Part shown: positions 8,983 through 17,248 of the stretch, piece after piece
Numbering within the stretch: position 1 is the stretch's first letter
Layout: each line of letters opens with the position of its first letter
Source: an uncultured Rhodocyclaceae bacterium
GTDB lineage: Bacteria > Pseudomonadota > Gammaproteobacteria > Burkholderiales > Rhodocyclaceae
DNA: 17,248 bases
Assembly (NCBI GenBank): GCA_903930805.1
Contig: CAIYZZ010000199.1
Location: 1 to 17,248, forward strand
Direction: 5' to 3'
The notes under the pieces: model-generated
The model's input: only the letters and a program-made list of their open reading frames with translations
Databases searched by the model: none
What the model was told of the DNA's origin: nothing
Program-made: the position numbers and the translations under genes

Positions 8983-10163
8983 ATACCACCACGCTGCCAC
9001 GGCGCTTTGGCTATCCACCGGCAGCATCGACTGCCACGGCAGAGCTCGACCCGTTGCTGCTCTGGCCGGCGCTGGCGCTGTTGCTGACCGGGTTGGTGAT
9101 GGTTTATTCCGCCTCCATCGCCACGGCGGAAGGCAGCAACTTCACGAGTCACCAACCAGCTTATTTCCTCGTGCGCCACGCGGTCTACCTAACGATCGGC
9201 CTGGTGGTGGCGCTGATCGCCTTTCAGGTTCCGCTGCGGTTTTGGCAGCAGATGGCACCGTGGGCGTTTTTCGCCGGCATCGTGCTGCTCGTGGTGGTGT
9301 TGCTGCCGATCATCGGGCGCTCGGTGAATGGCGCGCAGCGCTGGATCGGTTTCGGCCCGATCAACCTGCAACCATCGGAACTGATGAAGCTGTTTGCCGT
9401 GCTCTACGCGGCCGATTACACCTCACGCAAGCTGGCCGACATGGATAGTTTTCGGCGCGGTTTCGTGCCGATGGCAGCGGTGATGTTGCTGGTTGGCGGA
9501 CTCCTGCTGAAGGAGCCCGATTTCGGCGCATTCGTGGTGGTCGCCGCCATCGCCTTCGGCATTCTGTTCCTCGGTGGCATCAACGCCCGCATCTTCGCTC
9601 TGCTCGCGGTAGTCGCCGTCATCGGCTTTGCGGCACTCATTTATTTTTCGGAATATCGTCGCCAGCGCATCCTGTTCTTTCTTGATCCATGGCAGGACTC
9701 GTTCGGCAAAGGCTACCAGCTATCGCACTCGCTGATCGCCTTCGGGCGCGGCGAATGGCTTGGCGTTGGATTGGGCGCGAGCGTCGAAAAATTGTTTTAC
9801 CTGCCCGAGGCACATACCGACTTCCTGCTCGCCGTGATCGCCGAGGAACTCGGCTTCGTCGGCGTCGTTGTCGTGGTCGGCCTGTTCGCCCTGCTGGTGC
9901 AGCGCTGCTTCGCCGTCGGCCGTCAGGCGCTGCTGCTCGATCGCATCTTCGCGGGTCTGGTGGCGCAGGGTTTCGGTATCTGGTTCGGCCTGCAATCCTT
10001 TATCAACATGGGCGTGAACATGGGCCTGCTGCCAACCAAGGGCCTGACGCTACCACTGATGAGCTTCGGCGGTTCCGGCATCGTCGCCAACTGTCTGGCC
10101 ATCGCGGTACTGCTGCGGGTTGACTACGAAAATCGCCGCCTCATGCGCGGTCTACCCGCATGA
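8979..10163 (+). CDS. ftsW: Peptidoglycan glycosyltransferase FtsW
   Basis: FtsW is the SEDS-family membrane enzyme that polymerises lipid II into glycan strands at the septum, working with FtsI. It has 394 residues and about ten membrane segments after a 25-30 residue cytoplasmic tail. Family signatures are [20 protein letters not shown], the catalytic-loop sequence [18 protein letters not shown] with the likely catalytic Asp281 (equivalent to E. coli Asp297), and the C-terminal [19 protein letters not shown] followed by SFGGSGIV. It overlaps murD by 4 nt (ATGA) and murG by 4 nt. Its place between murD and murG favours FtsW over the paralogue RodA. Confidence 0.96.
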   Translation: MNTTTLPRRFGYPPAASTATAELDPLLLWPALALLLTGLVMVYSASIATAEGSNFTSHQPAYFLVRHAVYLTIGLVVALIAFQVPLRFWQQMAPWAFFAGIVLLVVVLLPIIGRSVNGAQRWIGFGPINLQPSELMKLFAVLYAADYTSRKLADMDSFRRGFVPMAAVMLLVGGLLLKEPDFGAFVVVAAIAFGILFLGGINARIFALLAVVAVIGFAALIYFSEYRRQRILFFLDPWQDSFGKGYQLSHSLIAFGRGEWLGVGLGASVEKLFYLPEAHTDFLLAVIAEELGFVGVVVVVGLFALLVQRCFAVGRQALLLDRIFAGLVAQGFGIWFGLQSFINMGVNMGLLPTKGLTLPLMSFGGSGIVANCLAIAVLLRVDYENRRLMRGLPA

Positions 10164-11215
10164 AAACCATCGTCATCATGGCGGGCGGCACCGGCGGGCA
10201 CATTATGCCGGGGCTCGCCGTGGCTGACGAGTTGCAGCATCACGGCTGGAAAGTGGTCTGGATGGGTAATCCCGATGGCATGGAAGCGCGGCTGGTGCCC
10301 GAGCACGGTTATGAGATGGCCTGGGTTCGTTTCGGCGCGCTGCGCGGCAAGGGATTCCTGCGCAAGCTTCTGCTACCGCTCAACCTGCTGCGCGGCTTCA
10401 AACAAGCCTGGGTGCACTTCACGCGCATCCGGCCGGATGTCGTGCTTGGCATGGGCGGCTTCATCAGTTTTCCCGGTGGCATGATGGCGGCACTCAAAGG
10501 TGTCCCGCTGGTGCTGCACGAACAGAACTCGATTGCCGGTTTGGCGAACAGGGTGCTGGCCGGCGTAGCCGATCGGGTACTGACAGGGTTTCCTGAGGTA
10601 TTGAAAAAAGGCCACTGGATCGGCAATCCCGTCAGGAACGCGGTCGCCGTCCTGCCAGCGCCGACTTTTCGCTATGGCGAACGCTACGGGAAATTACGCC
10701 TGCTGGTAGTCGGCGGCAGCCTGGGGGCGCAGGCACTCAACGAGACGGTACCGCAGGCGCTGGCCCTGCTGGGTGAAGACGAGCGGCCTGAGGTCGTCCA
10801 TCAGGCGGGCGAAAAGCATCTCGATACGCTCCGTGCGGCCTATGCTGCTGCGGGGGTCGAGGCGCACACGGTGGCTTTCATCGAGGACATGGCGGGAGCC
10901 TATGCCTGGGCCGATGTGGTGATCTGCCGCGCCGGCGCGCTGACCATTGCTGAACTGGCCGCTGTGGGCGTGGCGAGCATCCTCGTGCCCTTCCCGCATG
11001 CTGTTGACGACCACCAGACGTCGAATGCGCGCTTTCTCGTCCATGCTGGTGCGGCCATGCTGCTGCCGCAGGAAGAACTCACGGCAGAACGGCTGGCTCT
11101 GATCCGCAACCTGACGCGCCCACAGTTGCTCGAAATGGCCAAAAAGGCACGTGCACTGGCGATGCCGGATGCAACCGTGGCCGTGGCGAAAGTTTGTTCG
11201 GAGGTAAGTAAATAA
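10160..11215 (+). CDS. murG: UDP-GlcNAc:lipid I N-acetylglucosaminyltransferase MurG
   Basis: MurG is a peripheral inner-membrane GT-B glycosyltransferase that converts lipid I to lipid II. It has 351 residues, typical length. Visible motifs: the glycine-rich loop [16 protein letters not shown] at residues 7-22, [27 protein letters not shown], the second glycine loop [24 protein letters not shown] for donor binding, and [17 protein letters not shown]. The start overlaps the ftsW stop as ATGA. The stop TAA at 11213-11215 shares its last base with the ATG of a 28-codon ORF. GGAGGT at 11200-11205, just before the murG end, serves a start at that point, which may be the place where murC originally began. 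Confidence 0.97.
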   Translation: MKTIVIMAGGTGGHIMPGLAVADELQHHGWKVVWMGNPDGMEARLVPEHGYEMAWVRFGALRGKGFLRKLLLPLNLLRGFKQAWVHFTRIRPDVVLGMGGFISFPGGMMAALKGVPLVLHEQNSIAGLANRVLAGVADRVLTGFPEVLKKGHWIGNPVRNAVAVLPAPTFRYGERYGKLRLLVVGGSLGAQALNETVPQALALLGEDERPEVVHQAGEKHLDTLRAAYAAAGVEAHTVAFIEDMAGAYAWADVVICRAGALTIAELAAVGVASILVPFPHAVDDHQTSNARFLVHAGAAMLLPQEELTAERLALIRNLTRPQLLEMAKKARALAMPDATVAVAKVCSEVSK

Positions 11216-11301
11216 TGGCGCCCCACGCTCGCAAAATCGGCTCACTGCCCCCCACAGGGGGCCACCTGCCTCCTTGGGGCGGCCCTGCGGAGGCAATATG
11301 A
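11215..11301 (+). CDS. Possible 28-residue leader ORF between murG and murC
   Basis: An ATG at 11215 shares one base with the murG stop (TAATG) and has GGAGGT at 11200-11205, 9 nt upstream. The frame stays open for 28 codons and stops with TGA at 11299-11301, which overlaps the murC start codon as ATGA. The peptide is rich in Pro, Gly and Ala (it ends in GGPAEAI) and looks like the translation of a GC-rich repeat rather than a folded protein. Its likely value is that ribosomes reading it would pass through the hairpin at 11267-11295 and end on the murC start, passing on translational coupling. Function is inferred from geometry only; it could be incidental. Confidence 0.4.
   Translation: MAPHARKIGSLPPTGGHLPPWGGPAEAI
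11219..11294. repeat. GC-rich intergenic repeat-like element
   Basis: The only sizeable spacer within the mur block contains a C-run/G-run hairpin (CCCCC 11249-11253, loop ACA, GGGGG 11257-11261). It is followed by GCCTCC, TTGGGGCGGCCC and GGAGGC. This arrangement, including the lead-in CCCCACGCTCGC and the CACTGCCCCCC tract, resembles a dispersed intergenic element that I recall from Burkholderiales and Rhodocyclales genomes. Only one copy is in the window, so repeat status rests on recollection of that pattern and has not been shown here. Its base composition and lack of coding constraint set it apart from the flanking genes. Confidence 0.5.
11267..11295 (+). promoter_or_regulatory. Hairpin covering the murC ribosome-binding site
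   Basis: TGCCTCC at 11267-11273 is exactly complementary to GGAGGCA at 11289-11295, and the latter contains the GGAGG Shine-Dalgarno of murC (11289-11293). A 7-bp GC-rich stem with a 15-nt loop would form, and GGG (11277-11279) could further pair with CCC (11283-11285) inside it. In the folded state the murC ribosome-binding site is hidden. Ribosomes arriving from the short upstream ORF would melt it. This could make murC expression depend on upstream translation; that is inference. Confidence 0.5.
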
Positions 11302-12701
11302 AACACAAAGTGAAACGCATCCACTTCGTTGGGGTCGGCGGCGCCGGCATGAGCGGGATTGCCGAGGTACTGGCCAACCAAGGCTTCGAGGTGAGCGGCT
11401 CGGATCTCGCCGCATCGACGACCACGCGCCGTCTGGCCGAAAAGGGCGTGCGCGTCACGATCGGCCACGCCGCAGAAAATTCCTTGGGGGCGGATGCAGT
11501 GGTGGTATCGACCGCGGTGAAGGAAGACAACCCGGAGGTAATGGCTGCACGCGCACACCACGTACCCATCGTGCCGCGCGCCCAGATGCTGGCCGAACTG
11601 ATGCGCCTCAAACAGGGCATCGCCATCGCCGGCACGCACGGCAAGACGACCACGACGAGTCTGGTCGCCAGTTGCCTCGCGGAAGCCGGGCTTGATCCAA
11701 CCTTCGTCATCGGCGGCCGACTGAATTCGGCGGGTGCCAACGCACGCCTCGGGCAGGGTGACTACCTGGTGGCCGAGGCCGATGAATCCGACGCCTCCTT
11801 CCTCTTCCTTTCGCCGGTTATTTCGGTCGTCACCAATATCGACGCCGATCACATGGACACCTACGGTCAGGACTTCGGCCGGCTCAAGCAGGCCTTTGTC
11901 GATTTCATTCATCGCCTGCCGTTTTACGGCGTCGCAGTCATGTGCAGCGACGATGCGAATGTGCGCGAGATTCTCCCGGCCATCGCCAAACAAGTGGTGA
12001 CTTATGGCTACAGCGAGAGCGCGAACATTCGCGCCAGGAATGTGCGCGCCGACGGCGGACGCATGCACTTCGATTGCGTACGCACCAACGGTTCGGTTTC
12101 GAGTTTCCCCGTCACGCTCAATCTGCCGGGCGAACATAATGTCAGAAACGCCCTGGCCGCGATTGCCGTGGCGACGGAAGTCGGCGCTAGCGATACGGCC
12201 ATTCAGAAAGCTCTGGCCGAGTTTCACGGTGTTGGCCGGCGTTTCCAGAATTACGGCGAGATTATCCTCCCCGGTCGGGACGGCAATGCGGCCGGATCAT
12301 TCACGCTGATCGATGACTACGGCCATCATCCGACCGAAATGGCCGCGACGCTCGCCGCTGCACGCGGTGCCTTTCCCGGCCGGCGCATCGTGCTGGCCTT
12401 CCAGCCACATCGCTATACGCGCACGCGCGACTGCTTTGAGGATTTCGTCAAGGTGTTGTCTGCCGCAGACGCCGTGCTGCTGGCCGAAGTCTATGCCGCC
12501 GGCGAGCCGCCCATCGTGGCAGCGGACGCGCGTGCGCTGACACGTGCGCTACGCGTCGCAGGCAAGCTTGAGCCTGTATTCGTCGAAGATATCGCGACCA
12601 TGCCGCAAACCATTCTGGATACCGCACAGGATGGCGACGTAATCATCACCCTCGGCGCCGGATCGATCGGTGGCGTAGCGGGAAAGCTGGTGGCGGCCTG
12701 A
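11298..12701 (+). CDS. murC: UDP-N-acetylmuramate:L-alanine ligase MurC
   Basis: MurC adds L-alanine to UDP-MurNAc, the first step of peptide stem synthesis. The 467 residues include the N-terminal nucleotide-binding domain with [18 protein letters not shown] (residues 8-25), the ATP loop GTHGKT at 112-117 (His in place of Asn is characteristic of MurC), [45 protein letters not shown], and the C-terminal FQPHRYTRT and LGAGSIG motifs. The ATG at 11298 is preferred to an in-frame TTG at 11274: it has GGAGG four bases upstream and yields the standard N-terminus. The start codon overlaps the stop of the short leader ORF, and the end joins murB as TGATG. Confidence 0.96.
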   Translation: MKHKVKRIHFVGVGGAGMSGIAEVLANQGFEVSGSDLAASTTTRRLAEKGVRVTIGHAAENSLGADAVVVSTAVKEDNPEVMAARAHHVPIVPRAQMLAELMRLKQGIAIAGTHGKTTTTSLVASCLAEAGLDPTFVIGGRLNSAGANARLGQGDYLVAEADESDASFLFLSPVISVVTNIDADHMDTYGQDFGRLKQAFVDFIHRLPFYGVAVMCSDDANVREILPAIAKQVVTYGYSESANIRARNVRADGGRMHFDCVRTNGSVSSFPVTLNLPGEHNVRNALAAIAVATEVGASDTAIQKALAEFHGVGRRFQNYGEIILPGRDGNAAGSFTLIDDYGHHPTEMAATLAAARGAFPGRRIVLAFQPHRYTRTRDCFEDFVKVLSAADAVLLAEVYAAGEPPIVAADARALTRALRVAGKLEPVFVEDIATMPQTILDTAQDGDVIITLGAGSIGGVAGKLVAA

Positions 12702-13576
12702 TGGAAATCCGCAGCAACGAACCGATGGCGCAGCATGTCACCTGGCGCGCTGGCGGCAAGGTAGCGTGTGCCTGTTTTCCGCGCGACATCGACGATCTCG
12801 CCGCATTCATGAAAACCATGCGGCACGACGAACCACTGCTGATGATCGGTCTTGGCTCCAACCTGCTGATCCGCGATGGCGGCTTCGACGGCACGGTTAT
12901 CTTCACCCATGGCGCCCTCGATACACTGCGACTGGAAAGTAACGGCACACTCTATGCCGAAGCCGGCGTAGCCTCGCCCAAGGTGGCGCGCTTCGCCGCC
13001 AACCACGACCGTTCCGGTGCCGAATTTCTCGCCGGCATTCCCGGCACACTGGGGGGGGCGCTGGCGATGAATGCCGGCTGCCACGGCGGAGAGACATGGT
13101 CTTTCGTTGAGCGCGTGCTGATGCTAAACCGGCAGGGCGAACTGTTCGAGCGGACACCGGCGGATTTTGCGATTGCCTATCGCCACGTTGGTCTCAAGGC
13201 CGCCACCGACGAGATCTTTGTCGCTGCCTGGTTGCGCTTTCCCGCTGGCGACGGCGCGGCAGCGCGGGTACGCATGAAGGAATTGCTCGATAAGCGCAGC
13301 GCGACCCAGCCACTGCAACTGCCGAATGCCGGCTCGGTGTTCCGCAATCCGCCCGGGGACCATGCTGCGCGCCTCATCGAGGCGGCCGGATTGAAAGGGA
13401 TCGAGGAAGGCGGCGCACGGGTGTCCGAAAAGCATGCGAATTTCATCGTTAATCCGGACGGCAAAGCGACGGCTGCCGCGATAGAAAGCTTAATCGGCCG
13501 AGTTCAGGCTGCGGTGCGGGACAAATTTGGCGTGGAGCTGGTGCGCGAGGTGCGCATCCTCGGGGCAAGAACTTGA
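12701..13576 (+). CDS. murB: UDP-N-acetylenolpyruvoylglucosamine reductase MurB (short form)
   Basis: MurB is an FAD-dependent cytoplasmic enzyme that reduces UDP-GlcNAc-enolpyruvate with NADPH to UDP-MurNAc. At 291 residues it is clearly shorter than the E. coli type I enzyme (342), which fits the type II form. FAD-binding motifs are visible: TWRAGGKV near residue 14, GLGSNLLIRDGGFDG at 50-64, and AGIPGTLGGALAMNAGCHG at 111-129. The catalytic region has YRH at 160-162, NAGSVFRNP with Ser212 as the proton donor, and SEKHANFIVN at 242-251. It begins on the last base of the murC stop and ends in a 4-nt overlap with ddl. Confidence 0.95.
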   Translation: MEIRSNEPMAQHVTWRAGGKVACACFPRDIDDLAAFMKTMRHDEPLLMIGLGSNLLIRDGGFDGTVIFTHGALDTLRLESNGTLYAEAGVASPKVARFAANHDRSGAEFLAGIPGTLGGALAMNAGCHGGETWSFVERVLMLNRQGELFERTPADFAIAYRHVGLKAATDEIFVAAWLRFPAGDGAAARVRMKELLDKRSATQPLQLPNAGSVFRNPPGDHAARLIEAAGLKGIEEGGARVSEKHANFIVNPDGKATAAAIESLIGRVQAAVRDKFGVELVREVRILGART

Positions 13577-14502
13577 AAGCAAACGACTTCGGCAAGGTAG
13601 CAGTGTTGCTGGGCGGATCATCCGCTGAGCGCGAGATTTCGCTGATTTCCGGCGCAGCGGTGCTGGCTGCGTTGAAAGAGGCGGGCGTCGACGCGTTTGC
13701 CTTCGATCCGGCCAAGCAACCAATCTGGACACTAGCCGGCATGAACGTGCAGCGCGTCTTCAGCATCCTGCATGGTGGCGCCGGTGAAGATGGTACGGTG
13801 CAAGGTGCGCTCGACCTGATGGGCATTCCCTATACCGGTAGCGGCGTGCTGGCCTCGGCGCTGTCGATGGACAAGATTCGCACCAAGTGGATATGGCAGG
13901 CAGCCGGTGTGCCAACGCCACGTTCGCGCCGCGTACAAGCGGCAACAGAAGCTGCGGCAGTCATCGCAGAACTTGGGCTGCCGCTGATCGTCAAGCCGGT
14001 GCGCGAAGGTTCCTCGATCGGCGTCACCAAGGTGGCAACACCCGATGAATTTGCCGGCGCCTTTGCCACCGCACAGACATCGGCCACTGGTCATGTCGAA
14101 GAGGTGATGGCCGAAGAATTTGTCGCCGGCATAGAACTCACTGCCGCCGTACTGGGGCACGAGACACTACCCCTGGTGAGGATCGACGCGCCCGAGGGCT
14201 GCTACGACTACCAGAACAAATACTTCACCGATGCCGTGCACTACCACTGCCCATCCGGCTTGCCCGCCGATATCGAAGCGCAGATCGGCAAGACAGTTCT
14301 CGCGGCCTTCGCTGCCCTCGGTTGTCGGGGCTGGGGCCGCGCCGACCTGATCCTGCGCGCCGACGGCAGCTACAGCCTGCTCGAAATGAACACGGCCCCC
14401 GGCATGACCGGCCATTCGCTGGTGCCCATGGCGGCACATGCCGCCGGCATTGCCTTCAACGACCTGGTACTAAGGATTCTGGTGGAGGCGCGCTGTGGCT
14501 AA
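13573..14502 (+). CDS. ddl: D-alanine:D-alanine ligase (DdlB type)
   Basis: Ddl joins two D-alanines with ATP to give the dipeptide used by MurF. It has 309 residues, near the E. coli DdlB length (306), and an ATP-grasp fold. Motifs: VLLGGSSAEREISL with Glu19 (equivalent to E. coli Glu15), LHGGAGEDGTVQG, MGIPYTGSGVLASALSMDK, VKPVREGSSIGVTKV, the omega-loop YDYQNKY, and the metal-binding C-terminal EMNTAPGMTGHSLVP. It starts with the rare codon TTG at 13573, overlapping the murB stop as TTGA. The next in-frame starts would remove the first strand, so TTG is the credible choice. The end overlaps the ftsQ start by 8 nt. Confidence 0.95.
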   Translation: MKANDFGKVAVLLGGSSAEREISLISGAAVLAALKEAGVDAFAFDPAKQPIWTLAGMNVQRVFSILHGGAGEDGTVQGALDLMGIPYTGSGVLASALSMDKIRTKWIWQAAGVPTPRSRRVQAATEAAAVIAELGLPLIVKPVREGSSIGVTKVATPDEFAGAFATAQTSATGHVEEVMAEEFVAGIELTAAVLGHETLPLVRIDAPEGCYDYQNKYFTDAVHYHCPSGLPADIEAQIGKTVLAAFAALGCRGWGRADLILRADGSYSLLEMNTAPGMTGHSLVPMAAHAAGIAFNDLVLRILVEARCG

Positions 14503-15319
14503 ACCTCGTGCCAACAGGAACAATGCCCGCAACCAGGTGGAAATTGAGCCAAGCGGACTCTGGCACCAGCCGGCCTTGATGAACCTGCTGGCCGATGTAT
14601 TGATCGTCCTGGCAGGAGCAACCCTGGCCTGGTCAGCACTGACGGCCTTGCAACGTCTGCCGGTATTTCCCTTACGCGAACTGGTACTGACATCCGCGCC
14701 TGGCCAGGTTTCTCCGGATCAACTGGAACACGCGGCACGCACCGCTGTGGTTGGTAATTTCTTTACCGTCGATCTCGATGCCGCCCGCACCGCCTTTGAG
14801 AAACTGCCCTGGGTGCGCAAGGCCGCCGTGCGCCGCCAGTGGCCGGAGGGTCTCAGTCTGGCGTTGGAGGAACATGAGGCTGTCGCGCGCTGGCGTCATC
14901 TCAATGGTGAATTGGGTCTGGTCAACGCCCAAGGTGAGGTATTCGTTGCCGAGCGGCCCGAGGGTGCGCCCGCACTTCCGCAACTCACCGGCCCCGAGGG
15001 TAGCGCGCCCGAACTCTTGCAGCGCTATGGTGAATTCAGTGCAGCGCTGACGGGCATTGGTCGGCGCGTTACGGTCGTGTCCCTGTCGCCGCGCCGCGCC
15101 TGGCAACTCAAGCTCGATGACGGCGCGGCAATTCAGCTCGGCCGCGATCAGGAACATGCGCCCCTGACCGAACGCCTGCTGCGCTTCACCACCCATTACG
15201 ATGCACTGAAGCAGCGACTGGGAACTTTGCACGTCGCCGATATGCGCTACCCGAACGGTTTTGCGCTGGTGGGCGCGGCGCGGTCAGCGCGCACAGAAAC
15301 GGCAGGACGGAAGTCATGA
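14495..15319 (+). CDS. ftsQ: Cell division protein FtsQ
   Basis: FtsQ is a bitopic inner-membrane divisome protein that recruits FtsB and FtsL and controls FtsWI. The 274 residues comprise a basic cytoplasmic tail, a membrane segment at about residues 30-51, a POTRA domain from about 58 (FPLRELVLTS through KLPWVRKAAVRRQWPEGLSLALEEHEAVARW), and the periplasmic beta domain with LVNAQGEVF and RYPNGFAL near its end. The start is GTG at 14495, with GGAGG at 14484-14488 six bases before it, inside the ddl coding region. The start overlaps ddl by 8 nt, and the end overlaps ftsA as ATGA. Confidence 0.94.
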   Translation: MAKPRANRNNARNQVEIEPSGLWHQPALMNLLADVLIVLAGATLAWSALTALQRLPVFPLRELVLTSAPGQVSPDQLEHAARTAVVGNFFTVDLDAARTAFEKLPWVRKAAVRRQWPEGLSLALEEHEAVARWRHLNGELGLVNAQGEVFVAERPEGAPALPQLTGPEGSAPELLQRYGEFSAALTGIGRRVTVVSLSPRRAWQLKLDDGAAIQLGRDQEHAPLTERLLRFTTHYDALKQRLGTLHVADMRYPNGFALVGAARSARTETAGRKS

Positions 15320-16554
15320 GCAAGGAAAAGAATCGCGACCTGATCGTCGGCCTCGACATCGGCACCTCGAAAATTGTTGCCATCGTCGCCGAAATGAACC
15401 CGGAAGGCCAGCTCGCCATCCTCGGCATCGGCACCCAGGACACCCAGGAATCGCGCGGCCTGAAAAAAGGCGTGGTCGTCAATATCGAAGCGACGGTGAA
15501 CAGCATCTCCAAGGCCATCGCCGAAGTGGAAATGATGGCCGGCTGCAAGGTACGCGAGGTATACACAGGGATAGCGGGAAGCCATATCAAGAGCAAGGAT
15601 TCCAACGGCATGGCGGTGGTGCGCGACAAGGAGGTAACGCAGTACGATATCGCCCGCGCCATCGAAGCCGCCAACGCCACGCCGATCTCGGCTGACGATC
15701 AGATTCTGCACACGCTGGTGCAGGAATTCATCGTTGATGGCCAGGATGGCGTCAAGGACCCGATCGGCATGGATGCCAAGCGGCTCGAGGTGAAGGTGCA
15801 CCTCGTCACCGGTGCCGTCACCGCAGTGCAGAACATCGTCAAGTGCGTACGCCGCTGCGGGCTGGAGGTGGTCGATCTGGTACTGCAACCCTTGGCAGCA
15901 GGCAACGCCGTGCTGACCGACGACGAAAAGGATGTGGGCGTGTGTCTGGTCGACATCGGTGGCGGCACCACCGACATCGCCGTGTTCAGCCAGGGTGCGA
16001 TCCGCCACACCGCCGTGATCCCCATCGCCGGCGACCAGATTACCAACGACATTGCCATCGCGCTGCGCACCTCGACGCAGGACGCCGAAGAAATCAAGTT
16101 GCGCTATGGTGTCGCCTTACAGCAGTTGGCAGACCCGGAAGAGATGCTCGAGGTACCGGGCGTCGGCGAACGGCCGGCAACCAGCCTGTCGCGCCAGACG
16201 CTGGCGGGCTTCACCCAGCCACGCGTCGAAGAGATTTTCCAGAAGGTGCAGGATGAACTGGCGCGGAGCGGTTACGCACGCCTGCTGCGCGCCGGCATCG
16301 TGCTGACCGGTGGCACCGCGCAGATGCCGGGGATGACGGAGCTCGGCGAGGAAATATTCCACAACACAGTCAAGGTCGGCATGCCGCACTACGCTGGCAA
16401 TCTGCGCGACTACGTAAAGAATCCCCGCTATGCGACCGCCATGGGCTTGCTGCTTGACGGCGTGGCACAACGGCAGCGAGGTATCAAGGAACAACCCATG
16501 AACTGGGGGCAAGTGCTGGCGCGCATGCGTGCCTGGTTTGCACGAAATCTTTAA
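15316..16554 (+). CDS. ftsA: Cell division protein FtsA
   Basis: FtsA is an actin-like ATPase that tethers FtsZ filaments to the inner membrane and recruits later divisome proteins. The 412 residues show the phosphate-1 motif [17 protein letters not shown] at residues 10-26, the phosphate-2 motif [13 protein letters not shown] from residue 212, the adenosine motif [14 protein letters not shown], and a C-terminal amphipathic helix (MRAWFARNL) that acts as the membrane-targeting sequence. The ATG at 15316 overlaps the ftsQ stop as ATGA, with an AGGACGGA stretch upstream as probable ribosome-binding site. It precedes ftsZ by 41 bp, the normal arrangement. Confidence 0.97.
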   Translation: MSKEKNRDLIVGLDIGTSKIVAIVAEMNPEGQLAILGIGTQDTQESRGLKKGVVVNIEATVNSISKAIAEVEMMAGCKVREVYTGIAGSHIKSKDSNGMAVVRDKEVTQYDIARAIEAANATPISADDQILHTLVQEFIVDGQDGVKDPIGMDAKRLEVKVHLVTGAVTAVQNIVKCVRRCGLEVVDLVLQPLAAGNAVLTDDEKDVGVCLVDIGGGTTDIAVFSQGAIRHTAVIPIAGDQITNDIAIALRTSTQDAEEIKLRYGVALQQLADPEEMLEVPGVGERPATSLSRQTLAGFTQPRVEEIFQKVQDELARSGYARLLRAGIVLTGGTAQMPGMTELGEEIFHNTVKVGMPHYAGNLRDYVKNPRYATAMGLLLDGVAQRQRGIKEQPMNWGQVLARMRAWFARNL

Positions 16555-16595
16555 CTTTCTGCAACACATTTACTGCAACAAAAGGAGAGGCGAAA
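16555..16595 (+). promoter_or_regulatory. ftsA-ftsZ spacer with strong ftsZ ribosome-binding site
   Basis: After the ftsA stop the spacer holds AGGAGAGG at 16583-16590, a strong Shine-Dalgarno five to eight bases before the ftsZ ATG. This fits the need for more FtsZ than FtsA. Two exact 8-bp direct repeats CTGCAACA stand at 16559-16566 and 16573-16580, 14 bp apart. No convincing promoter or terminator is seen in the spacer itself, although promoters may lie inside the upstream genes. Confidence 0.7.
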
Positions 16596-17248
16596 ATGTT
16601 CGAAATCATCGATAGGGATCCCAACGCTACCATCATCAAGGTGGTCGGTGTCGGCGGCGCCGGCGGCAATGCCGTCGAACACATGATCAAGGAAGGTGTC
16701 GGCGGCGTGGAGTTCATCTGCTGCAATACTGATGCCCAAGCACTCAAGCAGTCGTCAGCCGGCGTCAAGTTGCAACTCGGCCCCGGCTTGGGTGCGGGTG
16801 GCAAACCTGAGCGGGCGCGCGAACACGCACAAGGCGAGCGCGAGAAAATAGCCGCGGCCCTCACGGGGGCACACATGTGTTTCATCACCGCCGGCATGGG
16901 CGGCGGCACCGGCACGGGTGCTGCACCCGTCATCGCGGCAGTAGCGCGCGAACTGGGCATTCTGACAGTGGCCGTAGTGACCAAGCCCTTCGTCTTCGAG
17001 GGTCGCCGCAGCAAGCTGGCTGAAGAAGGATTGGCAGAATTGCAACAACATGTCGATTCGCTGATCGTCATCCTCAACGAAAAGTTGATGGACGTGCTGG
17101 GCGAGGATGTCGCTATGCTCGAAGCCTTCCGGGCAGCCGACAATGTGTTGAAAAACGCCGTGGGCGGCATCGCCGAGATCATCAACGTGCCCGGTTTGGT
17201 GAACGTCGACTTCGAGGACGTGCGCACCGTCATGGGTGAAATGGGCAA
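16596..17248 (+). CDS. ftsZ: Cell division GTPase FtsZ, N-terminal part (runs off the window)
   Basis: FtsZ is the tubulin-like GTPase that forms the Z ring. The window holds about 217 codons covering the GTPase domain. Motifs: [15 protein letters not shown] at residues 16-30, NTDAQAL at 44-50, the tubulin signature GGGTGTG at 102-108, [16 protein letters not shown], and the T7-proximal [16 protein letters not shown] at the window edge. Compared with E. coli it is four residues shorter before GLGAG and one residue shorter after FEG. The ATG at 16596 has a strong Shine-Dalgarno upstream. The C-terminal part, including the linker and the FtsA-binding tail, is outside the window. Confidence 0.96.
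   Translation, partial: MFEIIDRDPNATIIKVVGVGGAGGNAVEHMIKEGVGGVEFICCNTDAQALKQSSAGVKLQLGPGLGAGGKPERAREHAQGEREKIAAALTGAHMCFITAGMGGGTGTGAAPVIAAVARELGILTVAVVTKPFVFEGRRSKLAEEGLAELQQHVDSLIVILNEKLMDVLGEDVAMLEAFRAADNVLKNAVGGIAEIINVPGLVNVDFEDVRTVMGEMG

Noticed and set aside
11274..11297. Earlier TTG start for murC
   Set aside because: It would place codons in the repeat hairpin and ahead of the GGAGG ribosome-binding site. The ATG at 11298 gives the standard MurC N-terminus.
11079..12227. Minus-strand ORF of 382 codons opposite murG-murC, and other long minus-strand ORFs (for example 6506-7486, 10694-11740, 543-1229)
   Set aside because: They lie fully opposite well-identified genes in high-GC DNA, show no recognisable motif or sensible composition, and have no own ribosome-binding site or spacing. 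They are shadows of the coding strand.

Overview
This window is a nearly complete division and cell wall (dcw) cluster, all on the + strand, preceded by the 3' part of the RNase P RNA gene. Sixteen dcw genes run in the classical order: mraZ, rsmH, ftsL, ftsI, murE, murF, mraY, murD, ftsW, murG, murC, murB, ddl, ftsQ, ftsA and the 5' part of ftsZ. High G+C content, the rnpB-mraZ neighbourhood, protein wording (short MurB, DdlB type, MurE with a DNPR motif for meso-diaminopimelate) and a GC-rich intergenic repeat of a betaproteobacterial kind all suggest a betaproteobacterium. A Rhodocyclales or Nitrosomonadales/Burkholderiales relative is likely, but the genus cannot be fixed from the sequence alone.

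Layout. 1-193: 3' portion of rnpB. 194-443: AT-rich intergenic region with a possible upstream promoter (283-310), a good sigma70-type promoter (379-407) and four GTGGR repeats at exact 10-bp spacing (396-430), which are the expected MraZ operator. 444-16554: fifteen tightly packed genes, with almost every junction being a stop/start overlap (TGATG, ATGA, TTGA) or a gap of a few bases. The one real gap inside the mur block is the 82 bp between murG and murC. It holds a GC-rich repeat-like element, a 28-codon ORF that overlaps both neighbours, and a hairpin that hides the murC Shine-Dalgarno. 16555-16595: a short spacer with its own strong ribosome-binding site before ftsZ, which runs off the window end.

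How it works together. MurC, MurD, MurE and MurF add L-Ala, D-Glu, meso-DAP and D-Ala-D-Ala to UDP-MurNAc, which MurB makes; Ddl supplies D-Ala-D-Ala. MraY and MurG then build lipid I and lipid II, and FtsW and FtsI polymerise and crosslink septal peptidoglycan under the control of FtsQ, FtsL, FtsA and FtsZ. MraZ and RsmH are the regulator and the 16S rRNA methyltransferase at the head of the operon.

The most unusual points are: (1) murE encodes a protein of only 400 residues that begins about 12 residues before its ATP-binding loop, so the N-terminal UDP-binding domain is absent although the gene has a strong ribosome-binding site and is otherwise intact; (2) the murG-murC junction, where a repeat-like insert seems to have been absorbed into the chain of translational coupling; (3) small length differences in the FtsZ GTPase domain. 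No defence system, mobile gene or unknown gene family is visible, and the long ORFs on the minus strand are high-GC shadows.
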